Shown here: positions 1 to 9,574 of the stretch, piece after piece
How positions within the stretch are numbered: the stretch's first letter is position 1
Layout of the letters: each line of letters starts with the position of its first letter
Assembly (NCBI GenBank): GCA_944390745.1
Contig: CALXQK010000013.1
Coordinates: 186,001-250,000 of the forward strand
Reading direction: 5' to 3'
Source of the DNA: an uncultured Duodenibacillus sp.
Lineage (GTDB): Bacteria > Pseudomonadota > Gammaproteobacteria > Burkholderiales > Burkholderiaceae_F
DNA length: 64,000 bases
Program-made: the position numbers and the translations under genes
The notes under the pieces: generated by a model
Databases searched by the model: none
What the model was told of the DNA's origin: nothing
Seen by the model: only the letters and a program-made list of their open reading frames with translations

Positions 1-115
1 GCCGCAGTGCGGCTTCTCGTCAACCGAGGAGGGAAACATCATGACCGAGGAGCAGCAGTGGGCCAAGGTGCGCCTCGTCAAGCGCATTGCCCGCGACGTC
101 TGGGCCGACGCCTGA
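1..115 (+). CDS. C-terminal end of a MetE-like (cobalamin-independent) methionine synthase family protein, cut by the window edge
   Basis: Frame 2 is open from the left edge to the TGA at 113-115 and encodes about 37 residues. They begin with PQCGFSSTEEGN and end with RIARDVWADA. This resembles the C terminus of the short MetE-like methyltransferases, where the Cys of the CGF motif is a zinc ligand that activates the thiol substrate. An internal ATG at 41 has a GAGGAGGG sequence 7 bases upstream, but the homologous reading extends through it, so it is probably not the start. A strong terminator follows at once. The substrate cannot be judged from a fragment; the family call rests on the short motif only. 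Confidence 0.65.
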   Translation, partial: PQCGFSSTEEGNIMTEEQQWAKVRLVKRIARDVWADA

Positions 116-137
116 CGCAGCAAAAAAAACAGAAAAA

Positions 138-185
138 GCCGCGGACCCTCGCACCGTCAGGGACCCGCGGCCTTTCTTTTTTTGG
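138..185 (+). terminator. Rho-independent terminator after the MetE-like gene
   Basis: GCCGCGG at 138-144 pairs with CCGCGGC at 166-172, with further pairing inside. The hairpin is followed by CTTTCTTTTTTTT. It lies 22 bases after the stop codon at 115. Confidence 0.8.
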
Positions 186-273
186 GCAATTCCCGGCATG
201 CGCCGGAAAACAAAAAACCGCGGAACCTCTTCAGGCTTCGCGGTCATTTGCGCCATGCTGCATGAGCAGCATG

Positions 274-349
<76 letters not shown>

Positions 350-517
350 ACGAGAGATCGCAACTATACCGATGATTTTTTCTCTTGGCAAGTCCCGTCG
401 CCTGAGCACCCTTAGGTGAAAACCCTTTGCCCTGGCGCGTCCGGTTCTCGAAACTGCAATCATCGGTGCGACGGCCGCCGCTCGGCCGCTCTGTCAATCC
501 GACGCGGGGATGAAACC

Positions 518-1834
518 ATGGAATTTGCCGTCATCTCGCTGTTCTGCCTTCTGCTGGGCGTCTGCATTGCCGCCGGGCGCTCGGTGCTGCTGGCGATGTG
601 CGCGGGTTTTTTCCTTTTCTTTGTCTATGGGCTTCTGCGGCGCTGCACCGCACGCGAGCTCATGCAAAGCGCCCTGGAGGGCGTGCGGCTCGTCTGGCCG
701 GTCATCGTCAGCCTGCTTTTGATCGGCATCATCTCCGCGGCCTGGCGCGCCTCGGGAACGATTGCCTTCATCGTCGTCTGGGCAACGGGCTTCATCAGTC
801 CGGCCTCGCTTGTGCTTCTTGCCTTCTGGTGCAACGCGCTCATGTCGTTTCTCACCGGCACCGCCTTCGGCACGGTGAGCATCATGGGCGTGATCTTCAT
901 GAGCATCGGGCTTGCCGTCAACGTCGACCCGGCGCTTCTTGCCGGAGCGATCATCTCCGGGATCTACTTCGGCGACCGCTGCTCGCCAATGTCCTCAACG
1001 GCCGTGTTCGTGGCCACGATCACGCAGACCTCGCTCGCCGTCAACCTGCGGCGCATGCTCGCCTCGGCCGCGGTTCCCTTTGTCGCGGCCAGCGCCGTCT
1101 ATCTTGCCGCCGGCGTCATGGCGCCTGCGCCCGCCGTGGACGCCTCGGGCGTGCGCACGATGCTCTCGACGGAATTCAACCTCTCGGTCTGGACGCTGCT
1201 GCCCGTGGCCGCGCTCGGGCTGCTGTTCGTGCAGAGAATCCCGCTTCGGGTCGTGATGCTCGCCTCGATTGCCGCGGCCGCCGCCGTGGCCGTCGTCGTG
1301 CAGCAGCGCCCGGCCCTCGACATGGCGCGGGTGCTTGTCTGGGGCTACGCGTCGCGCGAGGCGATGCTCGCGCCCATGATCAACGGCGGCGGCGCAGTCT
1401 CCATGCTCACCGTCTGCGGCATCGCCGCGGTCTCCGCATCATTTTCGGGGCTTTTTCGGGTCACGGGACTGCTTGCGCCGTTTGCCCGGCGCATCCCCGG
1501 GCTTGCCCGGGCCGCCACGCCCGTGGGCTGCCTTGTGATCACCGCCGCAGGCTCGGCCGTGGTCTCGTGCAACCAGCTGCTGAGCGTGATGTTTACGCGC
1601 GATCTGTGCGCGCCGCTCTTTGACCGGCAGCGGCTGGCGATCGGGCTGGAGAACTCCTGCATTCTCATCGCGGGTCTTGTGCCGTGGTCGATTGCGAGCA
1701 CGGTGCCGGTGCAGACGCTCGGCGCCCCAACAGCCTGTCTTCTCTTTGCGTTCTACCTTTATTTTGTTCCGCTGTGGTCCATTCTGGCCCAGGCGCTTCC
1801 CGAAGGACGCATCCGGGATTCGCTCGGCGTCTGA
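518..1834 (+). CDS. NhaC-family Na+/H+ antiporter-like membrane protein
   Basis: A 438-residue, strongly hydrophobic protein with about eleven membrane segments. The segment IYFGDRCSPMSSTAVF near the middle is characteristic of the NhaC/YfkM branch of the ion-transporter superfamily, which exchanges Na+ (or an organic acid) for protons at the inner membrane. The ATG at 518 is preferred because hydrophobic sequence begins directly there (MEFAVISLFCLLLG); the frame extends upstream to 416 but only with polar, unrelated residues. The gene is alone, between tRNA-Phe and hemA. Family members also include malate/lactate antiporters, so the transported ion is not certain. Confidence 0.85.
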   Translation: MEFAVISLFCLLLGVCIAAGRSVLLAMCAGFFLFFVYGLLRRCTARELMQSALEGVRLVWPVIVSLLLIGIISAAWRASGTIAFIVVWATGFISPASLVLLAFWCNALMSFLTGTAFGTVSIMGVIFMSIGLAVNVDPALLAGAIISGIYFGDRCSPMSSTAVFVATITQTSLAVNLRRMLASAAVPFVAASAVYLAAGVMAPAPAVDASGVRTMLSTEFNLSVWTLLPVAALGLLFVQRIPLRVVMLASIAAAAAVAVVVQQRPALDMARVLVWGYASREAMLAPMINGGGAVSMLTVCGIAAVSASFSGLFRVTGLLAPFARRIPGLARAATPVGCLVITAAGSAVVSCNQLLSVMFTRDLCAPLFDRQRLAIGLENSCILIAGLVPWSIASTVPVQTLGAPTACLLFAFYLYFVPLWSILAQALPEGRIRDSLGV

Positions 1835-1986
1835 ATGCCGTTTGTCGGACTTAAGATTTCAACAAACTTCTCTTTCTTATAATTCGGCCTTTGGCACGTT
1901 TTTTGCCCCGCGAAGGATCGGCGCCTGACGCGCCCGCCTCCACCCTTGTCAGACTCCCGGCTTTCTTGCCCGAATCCACTCCCGTC

Positions 1987-3276
1987 ATGCAGCTTCTTTG
2001 TCTAGGCCTCAACCACACGACCGCACCGCTGTCCGTGCGCGAGCGCGTCGCCTTCGGCCCTGAGGAAATTGAAGGAGCCATTGCGACCATTCGCGAACGG
2101 CTCGCCGTGGCCGTCTCGGGCGGCGTCACCGAGGCCATGATCCTGTCGACGTGCAACCGCACGGAGATCTACTGCGCAGCAAGTGACCCCGAGGCCGCCT
2201 TCGGAGAGCTGTGCCGGCTCATCGAGGAAATGAAGTCGGTGAGCGCCGCACAGTTTGAGCCCCACACCTACCGCTACGTGCAAAGCGAGGCCGCGCGCCA
2301 CATCTACCGCGTCGTCTCGGGCATCGACTCGATGGTTCTCGGCGAGACGCAGATCGTGGGCCAGTTCAAGAAGGCCGTTGAGGCCGCCCGCAGCGCGCAC
2401 GGCCTCGGGCTCATGCTCAACCATCTTTTTCAGGACGCCTTCACCGTCGCCAAGGAGGTGCGCTCGACAACGGCCATCGGCTCGAGCTCGGTGAGTCTTG
2501 CCGCGGCCGCCGTGCGCCTTTCGATGCGCCTGTTCGGGCGGCTCAGCGACTCGAGCATCCTCTTTGTGGGCGCAGGCGAAATGATCGAGCTGTGCCTGGC
2601 GCACTTCTCGGCGCAGTCCCCGCGTGAGATCACGGTTGCCAACCGCTCGGTCGACCGCGGCCAGACGCTCGCGGCGCGCTTCAACGGCCGGGCGATTCGT
2701 CTGCAGGACCTGCCCGAGCAGATTGCGCGCTACGACATCATCGTGAGCTGCACGGCCTCGGCGCTGCCCATCATCGGTCTGGGCATGATCGAGCGGGCCG
2801 TCAGGGAGCGGCGCCACCGGCCGATCTGCATCATCGACCTGGCCGTGCCGCGCGACGTCGAACCCGAGGTGGCGCGCCTTGACGACGTTTACGTCTACTC
2901 CATGGACGAGCTTGGAGCCGTCGTTCAGTCCGGCCGCGAGAGCCGCCAGGCGGCGGTGATCGAGGCCGAGGGCATCATCACGCTGCGCGTGCACGCCTTC
3001 GAGTCCTGGCTTGCCATGCGCGCGGCCGTTCCGGCCATCGCCCGCATCCGCTCGCGCGCCGAGCACGTGCGCGAGGCGCTCGTGACGCAGGCCGAGCATC
3101 AGCTGGCGCGCGGCGCCGACGTGCACGAGGTGCTCGAGCATCTCACCCGCACGCTCACGCACAAGCTCATTCACGACCCGACCGTGCTGCTGCGCGATGC
3201 CGAGGGGCTGACGCAGCAGGAGCGCGAGCACATGACCTCGATCGTCGGCCGCTTCTTCGAAAGCCGCGGCTATTAG
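1987..3276 (+). CDS. hemA: Glutamyl-tRNA reductase
   Basis: A 429-residue protein of normal family length. It reduces glutamyl-tRNA(Glu) to glutamate-1-semialdehyde with NADPH, the first committed step of C5-pathway tetrapyrrole synthesis. The N terminus LGLNHTTAPLSVRE is diagnostic. The catalytic Cys is Cys56 in LSTCNRTEIY. The NADPH domain carries LFVGAGEMI around residue 190, and a C-terminal dimerisation helix follows. The ATG at 1987 matches the family start; the frame is open further upstream but without similarity. hemA heads a hemA-prfA-prmC cluster common in Gram-negatives. The haem demand fits the c-type cytochromes in this window. Confidence 0.98.
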   Translation: MQLLCLGLNHTTAPLSVRERVAFGPEEIEGAIATIRERLAVAVSGGVTEAMILSTCNRTEIYCAASDPEAAFGELCRLIEEMKSVSAAQFEPHTYRYVQSEAARHIYRVVSGIDSMVLGETQIVGQFKKAVEAARSAHGLGLMLNHLFQDAFTVAKEVRSTTAIGSSSVSLAAAAVRLSMRLFGRLSDSSILFVGAGEMIELCLAHFSAQSPREITVANRSVDRGQTLAARFNGRAIRLQDLPEQIARYDIIVSCTASALPIIGLGMIERAVRERRHRPICIIDLAVPRDVEPEVARLDDVYVYSMDELGAVVQSGRESRQAAVIEAEGIITLRVHAFESWLAMRAAVPAIARIRSRAEHVREALVTQAEHQLARGADVHEVLEHLTRTLTHKLIHDPTVLLRDAEGLTQQEREHMTSIVGRFFESRGY

Positions 3277-3307
3277 CCGCCGCGGCGGCCGACTCCCTTT
3301 CTTTTTT
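3263..3307 (+). terminator. Possible terminator at the end of hemA
   Basis: GCCGCGGC repeats occur at 3263-3270 and 3279-3286 around the hemA stop codon. They can pair and are followed by a T-rich run (CTTTCTTTTTTC, 3296-3307). The stem overlaps the coding end and the tail is 10 bases away, so this is a moderate call. Confidence 0.4.
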
Positions 3308-3444
3308 CAGCAGGACGGACGCGCGCAGACCGCTGGCGCCCCGGCTCCTGTCTGCGGGCCCTTAGCCGCCCGCGCAGCCATTCCCTTGAATATTCAAAAT
3401 TCTTCCCCTGCCGCGGGCCGCGGGCCCGCGAGGAAGCAAACGTC

Positions 3445-4521
3445 ATGAAAGACAGCATCCGATCCAAACTGATGGGACTGTGCCGTCGCCTTGAGGAAAT
3501 CGACGTCACGCTCGCCGCCCCCGACGCGGCCGACGACATGAACCGCTTTCGCGAGCTTTCGCAGGAGCGCGCCGAGATTGAGCCCGTCACCATCAAGATG
3601 CGCGAATACACGCGCACTGAAGACAACATCAAGCAGGCCGAGGAGCTGCTCGAGGACCCCGAGATGGCCGACTTCGCCATGGAGGAGATCAAGGCGGGCA
3701 AGGCGCAGCTCGAGCAGCTCGAGCAGGACCTCGAGGTCCTGCTGCTGCCGCGCGACCCCAACGACGAGCGCAACATCTTTCTGGAAATCCGCGCCGGCAC
3801 GGGCGGCGACGAATCGGCGCTCTTTGCCGGCGATCTGCTGCGCATGTACATGCGCTATGCCGAGCGCCAGGGCTGGAAGGTTGAGATCGTCAGCAAGAAC
3901 GAGTCCGACCTCGGGGGCTACCGCGAGGTGATCTGCCGCATCATCGGCAGCGGCGCCTACTCGCGCCTGAAGTTTGAGTCCGGCGGCCACCGCGTGCAGC
4001 GCGTGCCCGCCACCGAGGCCGCCGGCCGCATCCACACCTCGGCCTGCACCGTGGCCGTGATGCCCGAGCTCGACGAGGTCGAGGCCGTGAAGATCAACCC
4101 GGCCGACCTGCGCATCGACGTCTACCGCGCCTCGGGTGCGGGCGGCCAGCACGTGCAGAAGACCGACTCGGCCGTGCGCATCACGCACCTGCCCTCGGGG
4201 CTTGTGGTCGAGTGCCAGGACGAGCGCAGCCAGCGCCAGAACAAGGAGCGCGCCATGGCCGTGCTCGCCTCGCGCCTCTACGCGGCCGAGGTCGAAAAGC
4301 AGCGCGCCCAGGAGGCGAGCACCCGCAAGAGCCTCATCGGCAGCGGCGACCGCAGCGAGCGCATCCGCACCTACAACTATCCGCAGGGCCGCGTCACCGA
4401 CCACCGCATCAACCTCACGCTCTACAAGCTCGACGCCATCATGGACGGCGATCTCGACGAGATCATCACCGCGCTCACGAGCGAGCACCAGGCCGAGCAG
4501 CTCGCGGCCATGGGAGAGTAG
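3445..4521 (+). CDS. prfA: Peptide chain release factor 1
   Basis: A 358-residue class I release factor that recognises UAA and UAG and triggers peptidyl-tRNA hydrolysis. It has an N-terminal coiled-coil rich in Glu/Gln, the RF1-specific tripeptide PAT (in [12 protein letters not shown], separating it from RF2's SPF), and the universal GGQ motif near residue 233 ([15 protein letters not shown]). The Gln of GGQ is the methylation target of PrmC, encoded 3 bases downstream. The length equals the family norm. It lies in the hemA-prfA-prmC order. Confidence 0.98.
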   Translation: MKDSIRSKLMGLCRRLEEIDVTLAAPDAADDMNRFRELSQERAEIEPVTIKMREYTRTEDNIKQAEELLEDPEMADFAMEEIKAGKAQLEQLEQDLEVLLLPRDPNDERNIFLEIRAGTGGDESALFAGDLLRMYMRYAERQGWKVEIVSKNESDLGGYREVICRIIGSGAYSRLKFESGGHRVQRVPATEAAGRIHTSACTVAVMPELDEVEAVKINPADLRIDVYRASGAGGQHVQKTDSAVRITHLPSGLVVECQDERSQRQNKERAMAVLASRLYAAEVEKQRAQEASTRKSLIGSGDRSERIRTYNYPQGRVTDHRINLTLYKLDAIMDGDLDEIITALTSEHQAEQLAAMGE

Positions 4522-4524
4522 CCC

Positions 4525-5349
4525 ATGCCCGCGGCGGGCGATCTGCTTGCGGCCGCTGCGCCCCGCATCGGGCGCAGCGACGCCCGGATCGTGCTTGCGC
4601 ACCTTGCGGGCCTCACGCGCGAGCAGCTCATCATGCACCCCGAGCACGAGGTCGACTCCCCGACGGCCGAAGCATTTCTTGAGGCGGTCGAAAAGGTGGC
4701 CCGCGGCTGCCCCGTCGCCTACATCACCGGACGCCGGGAGTTCTGGGGGCACAGCTTTGCCGTCACCCCCGACGTGCTCGTTCCGAGGCCCGACACCGAG
4801 ACACTCGTGGAGGAGGCTCTTGCCGTGTGCCGCGCCGGCAGCGTGCGCCGCGTGCTCGACCTGGGCACGGGCAGCGGCATCATTGCCGTCACGCTCGCGC
4901 TCGAGCTTCCGCAGCTTGAGGTCTTCGCCACCGACGTAAGCGGTGCGGCTCTTGCCGTGGCGCGCGACAACGCGCGCAGACTCGGGGCGCGCGTGCGCCT
5001 TTTCGAGGGCTCGTGGTTTGAGGCGCTCTCCGGCGCCGACGCCCCGCGGCTCTTTGATCTCATCGTCTCCAATCCCCCCTACATCGATCCGGCCGACGCG
5101 CACATGAAAAACCTCGCCTTTGAGCCGCGCGGCGCGCTCACCGACGACGTCGACGGACTGCAGGACCTGCGCGCCGTCATCTCCGGGGCCCGCAGCCGCC
5201 TTGCCGAAGGCGGCGCACTACTGCTCGAGCACGGTTATGATCAGGGGGATGCCGTGCGCCGCATGCTCTCCGAAGCCGGCCTTGAGGACGTGCGCACCGT
5301 GCGCGACCTGGGCGGCAACGAGCGCGTCTCGGGCGGACGGCTGCGCTAG
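4525..5349 (+). CDS. prmC: Release factor glutamine N5-methyltransferase
   Basis: A 274-residue SAM-dependent methyltransferase of the HemK/PrmC family. It methylates the Gln of the GGQ motif in release factors 1 and 2. The SAM-binding glycine loop is [12 protein letters not shown] near residue 113, and the substrate-binding NPPY is at residues 183-186. A short N-terminal helical domain contacts the release factor. It starts 3 bases after the prfA stop, so the two are probably translationally coupled. Confidence 0.97.
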   Translation: MPAAGDLLAAAAPRIGRSDARIVLAHLAGLTREQLIMHPEHEVDSPTAEAFLEAVEKVARGCPVAYITGRREFWGHSFAVTPDVLVPRPDTETLVEEALAVCRAGSVRRVLDLGTGSGIIAVTLALELPQLEVFATDVSGAALAVARDNARRLGARVRLFEGSWFEALSGADAPRLFDLIVSNPPYIDPADAHMKNLAFEPRGALTDDVDGLQDLRAVISGARSRLAEGGALLLEHGYDQGDAVRRMLSEAGLEDVRTVRDLGGNERVSGGRLR

Positions 5350-5429
5350 CGCGCCGCCCCCCCCCCTGAAAGAGCGGCGCCTTCATTCTTTTGCGGAGAC
5401 AACACCCGCCCGCAGCGGGCGGCACAGCC

Positions 5430-6602
5430 ATGCACAAGCTTTTTGTCTACCTCGTCTCGCTCGGACACTTCGCCGTGGATCTGGCGCCGGGGGCGCTGCC
5501 CGCCATTCTTCCCTTTCTGGTCCTTCACAACGGCATCAGCTACACCGAGGTTGCCGGGCTGATGTTCGCCTCCTCGTGCCTGGCCTCGGTGCTGCAGCCC
5601 GTCTTCGGCTACTGGGCCGACAAGAGCTCGCGGCACTGGTTCATCGGCGCGGGCATCGCCATGAGCAGCATCGGGCTGGGCGTCACCGGACTGCTCACCA
5701 ACTACTGGGCGATCTTTGCGGCCATCACCATCATGGGCGTGGGCACGTCGCTCTTTCATCCCGAGGGCGCGCGCATCGTCAACCGGGCGGCCCGCCAGAG
5801 CCGCGCCACGGGCATGGGCATCTTCTCGGTGGGCGGCAACGTGGGCTTCGGCGTTGCGCCGCTTCTGGCCGCAGCGGCCCTCACGGCCTGGGGCAGCTCC
5901 GGAACGGTCGTCTTTGCCGTCTTCGGCGTGGTCATGGCGCTGCTGATGTTCTGGCTCGTGCCGCGGCAGTTTCACAAGCTCGACCTTGAGGAGCAGCGCG
6001 CCTGCGGCGCCGCCCCGGGCCGCACTCCGGGAGAAAACGACTGGTCGGCCTTTGCCCGCCTCACGGTGGTCATCTTCTGCCGCAGCGTGGCGCTCACGAG
6101 CCTTCTTGCCTTTCTGCCGCTTTACTGCATCGAGCGCTACGGCATCACCGAGGCCTTCTCAAGCGTCCTGATTTCCTTTCTGTGCATCTGCGGGGCCGTC
6201 ATGACCATTCTGGGCGGCTGGGTCACCGACCGCGTCGGACTGGTGCGCGCCTGCCGCCTGGGGTACCTCACCATGGCGCCCTCCTTTGCGCTCATCATTC
6301 TGGCTCCCTCGGTGTGGTGGATCTTCCCGGTTCTGCTGCTGGCAAGCTTCGCCCTCAACGGCACCTACGCCGCGTTCGTCGTGCTCGGGCAGTACTACCT
6401 CGGACGCAACGTCGGCCTTGCCTCCGGCGTCACGCTGGGCCTGTCGGCAAGCCTGGGCGGCATCTTCACGCCGCTCATCGGCATGGCCGCCGACGCCTGG
6501 GGCCTGTCGGCGGTCATGGACATTCTGGTCGGCATCGGAGTGCTGTGCGCGGTCGCCGCCTTCTCGCTGCCGCAGCCCCGGGCCTCGGCGGACGCGGCCT
6601 GA
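5430..6602 (+). CDS. MFS transporter, fosmidomycin-resistance (Fsr) type
   Basis: A 390-residue major-facilitator permease with about twelve membrane segments. The N terminus MHKLFVYLVSLGHFAVDLAPGALPAI and the segment MGVGTSLFHPEGARI are typical of the Fsr branch of drug/proton antiporters. The inner loop between the two six-helix halves contains a hydrophilic stretch (EEQRACGAAPGR). The ATG at 5430 begins the conserved N terminus; a TTG at 5391 in the same frame is a weaker alternative. It follows prmC in the same direction 80 bases later. Function is inferred from family; the natural substrate is unknown. Confidence 0.87.
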   Translation: MHKLFVYLVSLGHFAVDLAPGALPAILPFLVLHNGISYTEVAGLMFASSCLASVLQPVFGYWADKSSRHWFIGAGIAMSSIGLGVTGLLTNYWAIFAAITIMGVGTSLFHPEGARIVNRAARQSRATGMGIFSVGGNVGFGVAPLLAAAALTAWGSSGTVVFAVFGVVMALLMFWLVPRQFHKLDLEEQRACGAAPGRTPGENDWSAFARLTVVIFCRSVALTSLLAFLPLYCIERYGITEAFSSVLISFLCICGAVMTILGGWVTDRVGLVRACRLGYLTMAPSFALIILAPSVWWIFPVLLLASFALNGTYAAFVVLGQYYLGRNVGLASGVTLGLSASLGGIFTPLIGMAADAWGLSAVMDILVGIGVLCAVAAFSLPQPRASADAA

Positions 6603-6733
6603 CCGCCAGGCCGCAGGCGCGGCAGGATTCAGGCGCCGCCTGCTGCGGTAAACTCGTTTTCGCCTGCCTGTCCGAGCGGCGCAACGCCTTGCGCCGCGCC
6701 CGGACGGCGCCGAGCTTTTGGAGAACGCACATC

Positions 6734-7396
6734 ATGACCCTCACCCGCAACGACGTTTTGCAGATTGTCCGCAGCCGCTACACCACCAAGCACTATGACC
6801 CGAGCAAGGCCGTTTCCGAAGAGGACTTCAACGCCCTGCTCGAGGTGCTGCGCCTGTCGCCGTCCTCGGTCAACTCCCAGCCCTGGGAGTTCTTCATCGC
6901 CCGCACGCCCGAGGCGCGCGCGAGGCTCCTGCCCGCCATTCCCGACTTCAACCGCCAGCGCGTGGCCGATGCAAGCCACGTGATCGTCTTTGTCGTGCAC
7001 GAAAAGCTCGACGAGCAGTACCTGCAGGAGCTGCTCGCAAAGGAGACCGCCGACGGGCGCTTCGGCAATGAGGAGGCCAGGGCGGGCCAGGACGCCGGGC
7101 GGCGCCACTTCGTGGGCCTGCACAGCCTCTCGCAGCAGGAGCTTCTGAGCTGGGAGATGCGCCAGTCCTACATCGCGCAGGGATTTCTGCTTTTTGCCGC
7201 GGCGGCCATGGGCATCGACTCCACGCCGATCGAGGGCGCGGACTTCAGCCGGATCGACCGGATCCTTGGACTGCGCGAACAGGGCCTTCGCAGCTTCTTT
7301 GCCGTGAGCCTCGGCTATCGCGCCCAGGACGACTCCAATGCCTCGCGTCCGAAGTCGCGCTGGAGCGCTGAGCGCATCTTCCATGAAATCGCCTGA
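6734..7396 (+). CDS. NfsB-type oxygen-insensitive NAD(P)H nitroreductase
   Basis: A 220-residue FMN enzyme of the nitroreductase fold. It starts with a helix and RSRYTTKHYDPSK (FMN-phosphate binding), continues with LRLSPSSVNSQPWEF (FMN isoalloxazine/dimer region), and has the family segment AAMGIDSTPIEG near the C terminus. Such enzymes reduce nitroaromatics, quinones or dihydropteridines in the cytoplasm. The ATG at 6734 begins the family-conserved sequence. It precedes the Nif3-like gene in the same direction by 29 bases, so the two may share a transcript. Confidence 0.92.
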   Translation: MTLTRNDVLQIVRSRYTTKHYDPSKAVSEEDFNALLEVLRLSPSSVNSQPWEFFIARTPEARARLLPAIPDFNRQRVADASHVIVFVVHEKLDEQYLQELLAKETADGRFGNEEARAGQDAGRRHFVGLHSLSQQELLSWEMRQSYIAQGFLLFAAAAMGIDSTPIEGADFSRIDRILGLREQGLRSFFAVSLGYRAQDDSNASRPKSRWSAERIFHEIA

Positions 7397-7425
7397 GAAC
7401 GCCGTCCGGGAGCGATCAACGCATC

Positions 7426-8172
7426 ATGGAGCTCAACAACATCATTGCGGCCCTCGACGCGCTTCTTGAGCCGCAGAAGTACCGCGACTACGCCCCCAAC
7501 GGCCTGCAGGTCGAGGGGCGGCATGAGGTTCGCCGCATCGTCACCGGCGTGACGGCCTGCCTCGACTTGGTTCATGCGGCGCGCGAGCGCGGCGCCGACC
7601 TGCTGCTCGTGCACCACGGCTGGTTCTGGAAGCGCGAGGATCCCCGGATCACGGGCGTGCGCCACAAGCGCATCAGCGCGCTGCTTGCCGCCGACATGGG
7701 GCTTGCGGCCTACCATCTGCCGCTTGACGATCATCCGGAGATCGGCAACAACGCCCTCTTCGGACGCCGGATGGGCTTTATTGCCGACGGACGCTTCGGC
7801 GAGGACGCCCTGGGCTGGATCGGCCAGCCCGAGGAGGAGCTTCCGGTGCGCTCGCTTGCCCAGCGCATCTGCCGGCACCTCAACCGCGAGCCCCTTCTTG
7901 TCGGTCCGGCCGACAAGCGCGTGCGGCGCGTGGCCTGGTGCACCGGAGCGGCGCAGGACATGATTGAGGAGGCGGCCGCCGCCGGCGCCGACTGCTTCAT
8001 CTCGGGGGAAATCAGCGAGCGCACGACGCACCTTGCCCGCGAGCTCGGCATCGCCTACCTCGCCTGCGGACACCACGCCACCGAGCGCTTCGGCATCGAG
8101 GCCCTGGGCCGGCGGCTTGCCGACGAATACAGCCTCGAGGTGGAGTTCATCGACATCGACAACCCGGTCTGA
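7426..8172 (+). CDS. Nif3-like dinuclear metal-centre protein (YbgI family)
   Basis: A 248-residue member of the conserved NIF3 family. These proteins form toroidal hexamers with a two-metal site. The segments NGLQVEGRHEVRRIVTGVT, LLLVHHGWFW (metal-binding His pair) and LACGHHATERFGIEALG (second metal-binding set) match the family pattern. The length is as in E. coli YbgI. The physiological role is not firmly known; a hydrolase acting on nucleotides or cofactors has been proposed for the family. It ends 25 bases before a strong bidirectional terminator. Confidence 0.93.
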   Translation: MELNNIIAALDALLEPQKYRDYAPNGLQVEGRHEVRRIVTGVTACLDLVHAARERGADLLLVHHGWFWKREDPRITGVRHKRISALLAADMGLAAYHLPLDDHPEIGNNALFGRRMGFIADGRFGEDALGWIGQPEEELPVRSLAQRICRHLNREPLLVGPADKRVRRVAWCTGAAQDMIEEAAAAGADCFISGEISERTTHLARELGIAYLACGHHATERFGIEALGRRLADEYSLEVEFIDIDNPV

Positions 8173-8196
8173 CGCCTCCAGGGACAGGACGCAAGG

Positions 8197-8237
8197 AAAA
8201 GCCGGCCGCAGGGGAACCCTTCTGCAGCCGGCTTTCT
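8197..8237. terminator. Bidirectional terminator between the Nif3-like gene and mscL
   Basis: AAAGCCGGCCGCAG at 8198-8211 pairs with CTGCAGCCGGCTTT at 8222-8235. It has A residues on the left and TTTCTTC on the right, so it can end both converging transcripts. Confidence 0.8.
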
Positions 8238-8256
8238 TCGCTCGAACAGAAGCGCA

Positions 8257-8751
8257 TCAGCGCCCGGCGTCACCCCGGGCGTGCGCCTTGAGAAGATCGC
8301 GGATTTCGCGCAGCAGCGCCACGTCCTCGGGAACGACGGGCGCGGCGGCGGCCGCCGCCTCCTTCTTTTCCTGCTCCTCGCGCTCGAGCGCCTTCTCAAG
8401 GCGCCGGCGCGCCGTCGTCACCACCTTGATGAGCCAGAAGATCACAAACGCCAGCAGCAGGAACTGCACCACGGCCGTCAGAAAGGCGCCGTACCCGAAG
8501 ACCGTGGCGCCCGCCTTGGTGAGCGCCTCATACGTCATGGGGCCGCTGTAGTTCTCGGGCATCTGCAGGACGACAAAGAGATTGGTGAAGTCGGGGCGCC
8601 CCACGAAAAAGCCCAGAAGCGGATTGATGACGTCCTTCACAAGGCTGTTGACGATGGCCGAAAACGCGGCGCCGATGATCACGGCCACGGCAAGGTCAAG
8701 AACGTTTCCGCGAGAAATAAAGGCCTGGAATTCCTTGATGAAGCTTTTCAT
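8257..8751 (-). CDS. mscL: Large-conductance mechanosensitive channel
   Basis: A 164-residue MscL protein that opens a large non-selective inner-membrane pore on hypo-osmotic shock. The N-terminal amphipathic helix [31 protein letters not shown] leads into TM1. The loop and TM2 ([14 protein letters not shown]) follow, then a charged C-terminal helix. That tail is longer than in E. coli (136 residues) and Glu/Lys/Ala-rich. The start at 8751 begins the invariant helix; an upstream extension in frame has no similarity. It converges on the Nif3-like gene and is divergent from sspA. Confidence 0.96.
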   Translation of the reverse strand: MKSFIKEFQAFISRGNVLDLAVAVIIGAAFSAIVNSLVKDVINPLLGFFVGRPDFTNLFVVLQMPENYSGPMTYEALTKAGATVFGYGAFLTAVVQFLLLAFVIFWLIKVVTTARRRLEKALEREEQEKKEAAAAAAPVVPEDVALLREIRDLLKAHARGDAGR

Positions 8752-8945
8752 AGAGAACCTGATTTTCTTTTTTGAAATCAACAGCTTGAAAACTCTTCCG
8801 GGAGTTTTCCAAGCGTTTCCACTAAAATGTTGAATCTTAGTGTATTTGTAAGCTGTCGGCTTTTTCGCCGTTGTTTCCGGGAGCCCTCCCGCAGGGGGTC
8901 CGGAGCCGGCCGCCGGCGGCTCTTTCACATGGGGTGAACGCAATC

Positions 8946-9551
8946 ATGATGATCCTTTATTCCGGCACAACCGATCCGTTTTCTCATCGCTGCCGCTTCG
9001 TTCTTTTCGAGAAAGGCGGGGATTTTGAAATCGTGGACGTGGACCCCAACAACAAGCCGCCGGAAATTGATGCCCTCAACCCCTACGGCGAGGTGCCGAT
9101 CCTGATTGAGCGCGACCTGACGCTGTATCAGTCCAACATCATCAATGAATACATCGACGAGCGCTTTCCGCACCCGCAGCTGATGCCCGCCGATCCGATC
9201 ATGCGCGCCCGCGCCCGCCTCTTCATCTACACCTTTGAGCGCGAGCTCTTCGGCTACGTGCGCTATCTCGAGAAGCGCGACGCCGATGAGCGCCGCAAGG
9301 CCATCGCGCGCGAGCAGATCCGCGAGCAGCTCGTGCAGCTGTCGCCCATTCTTGCCAAGAACAAGTATCTCATGGGCGACGAGTTCACGATGCTCGACGT
9401 GACGCTCGCCCCGCTTCTGTGGCGCCTCGGCATCTACGGCATTGAACTGCCCAAGGCCGCCGCTCCGCTGCTGAAGTACGCCGAGACGGTCTTCTCGCGC
9501 AACTCCTTCATCGACTCCATGACGCCCTCCGAAAAGGTCATGCGCCGCTAG
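8946..9551 (+). CDS. sspA: Stringent starvation protein A (GST-fold transcription regulator)
   Basis: A 201-residue protein with a thioredoxin-like N domain (MMILYSGTTDPFSHRCRFVLFEKG) and an all-helical GST C domain. SspA binds RNA polymerase and affects stationary-phase and stress transcription in proteobacteria rather than conjugating glutathione. The segment DVDPNNKPPEIDALNPYGEVP corresponds to the family glutathione-site region. ATG codons at 8946 and 8949 are adjacent; the first was taken. sspB follows 23 bases later, the usual sspAB operon. Confidence 0.93.
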   Translation: MMILYSGTTDPFSHRCRFVLFEKGGDFEIVDVDPNNKPPEIDALNPYGEVPILIERDLTLYQSNIINEYIDERFPHPQLMPADPIMRARARLFIYTFERELFGYVRYLEKRDADERRKAIAREQIREQLVQLSPILAKNKYLMGDEFTMLDVTLAPLLWRLGIYGIELPKAAAPLLKYAETVFSRNSFIDSMTPSEKVMRR

Positions 9552-9574
9552 GGAATGAAAAGGGAGCTTCGGCC

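Noticed and set aside
395-470. Partial resemblance to a TPP riboswitch (CCTGAG, then ACCCTTTG) before the NhaC-like gene
   Set aside because: The 5' and 3' conserved parts of the thi box are missing and the helices do not form; the target is not a thiamine gene.
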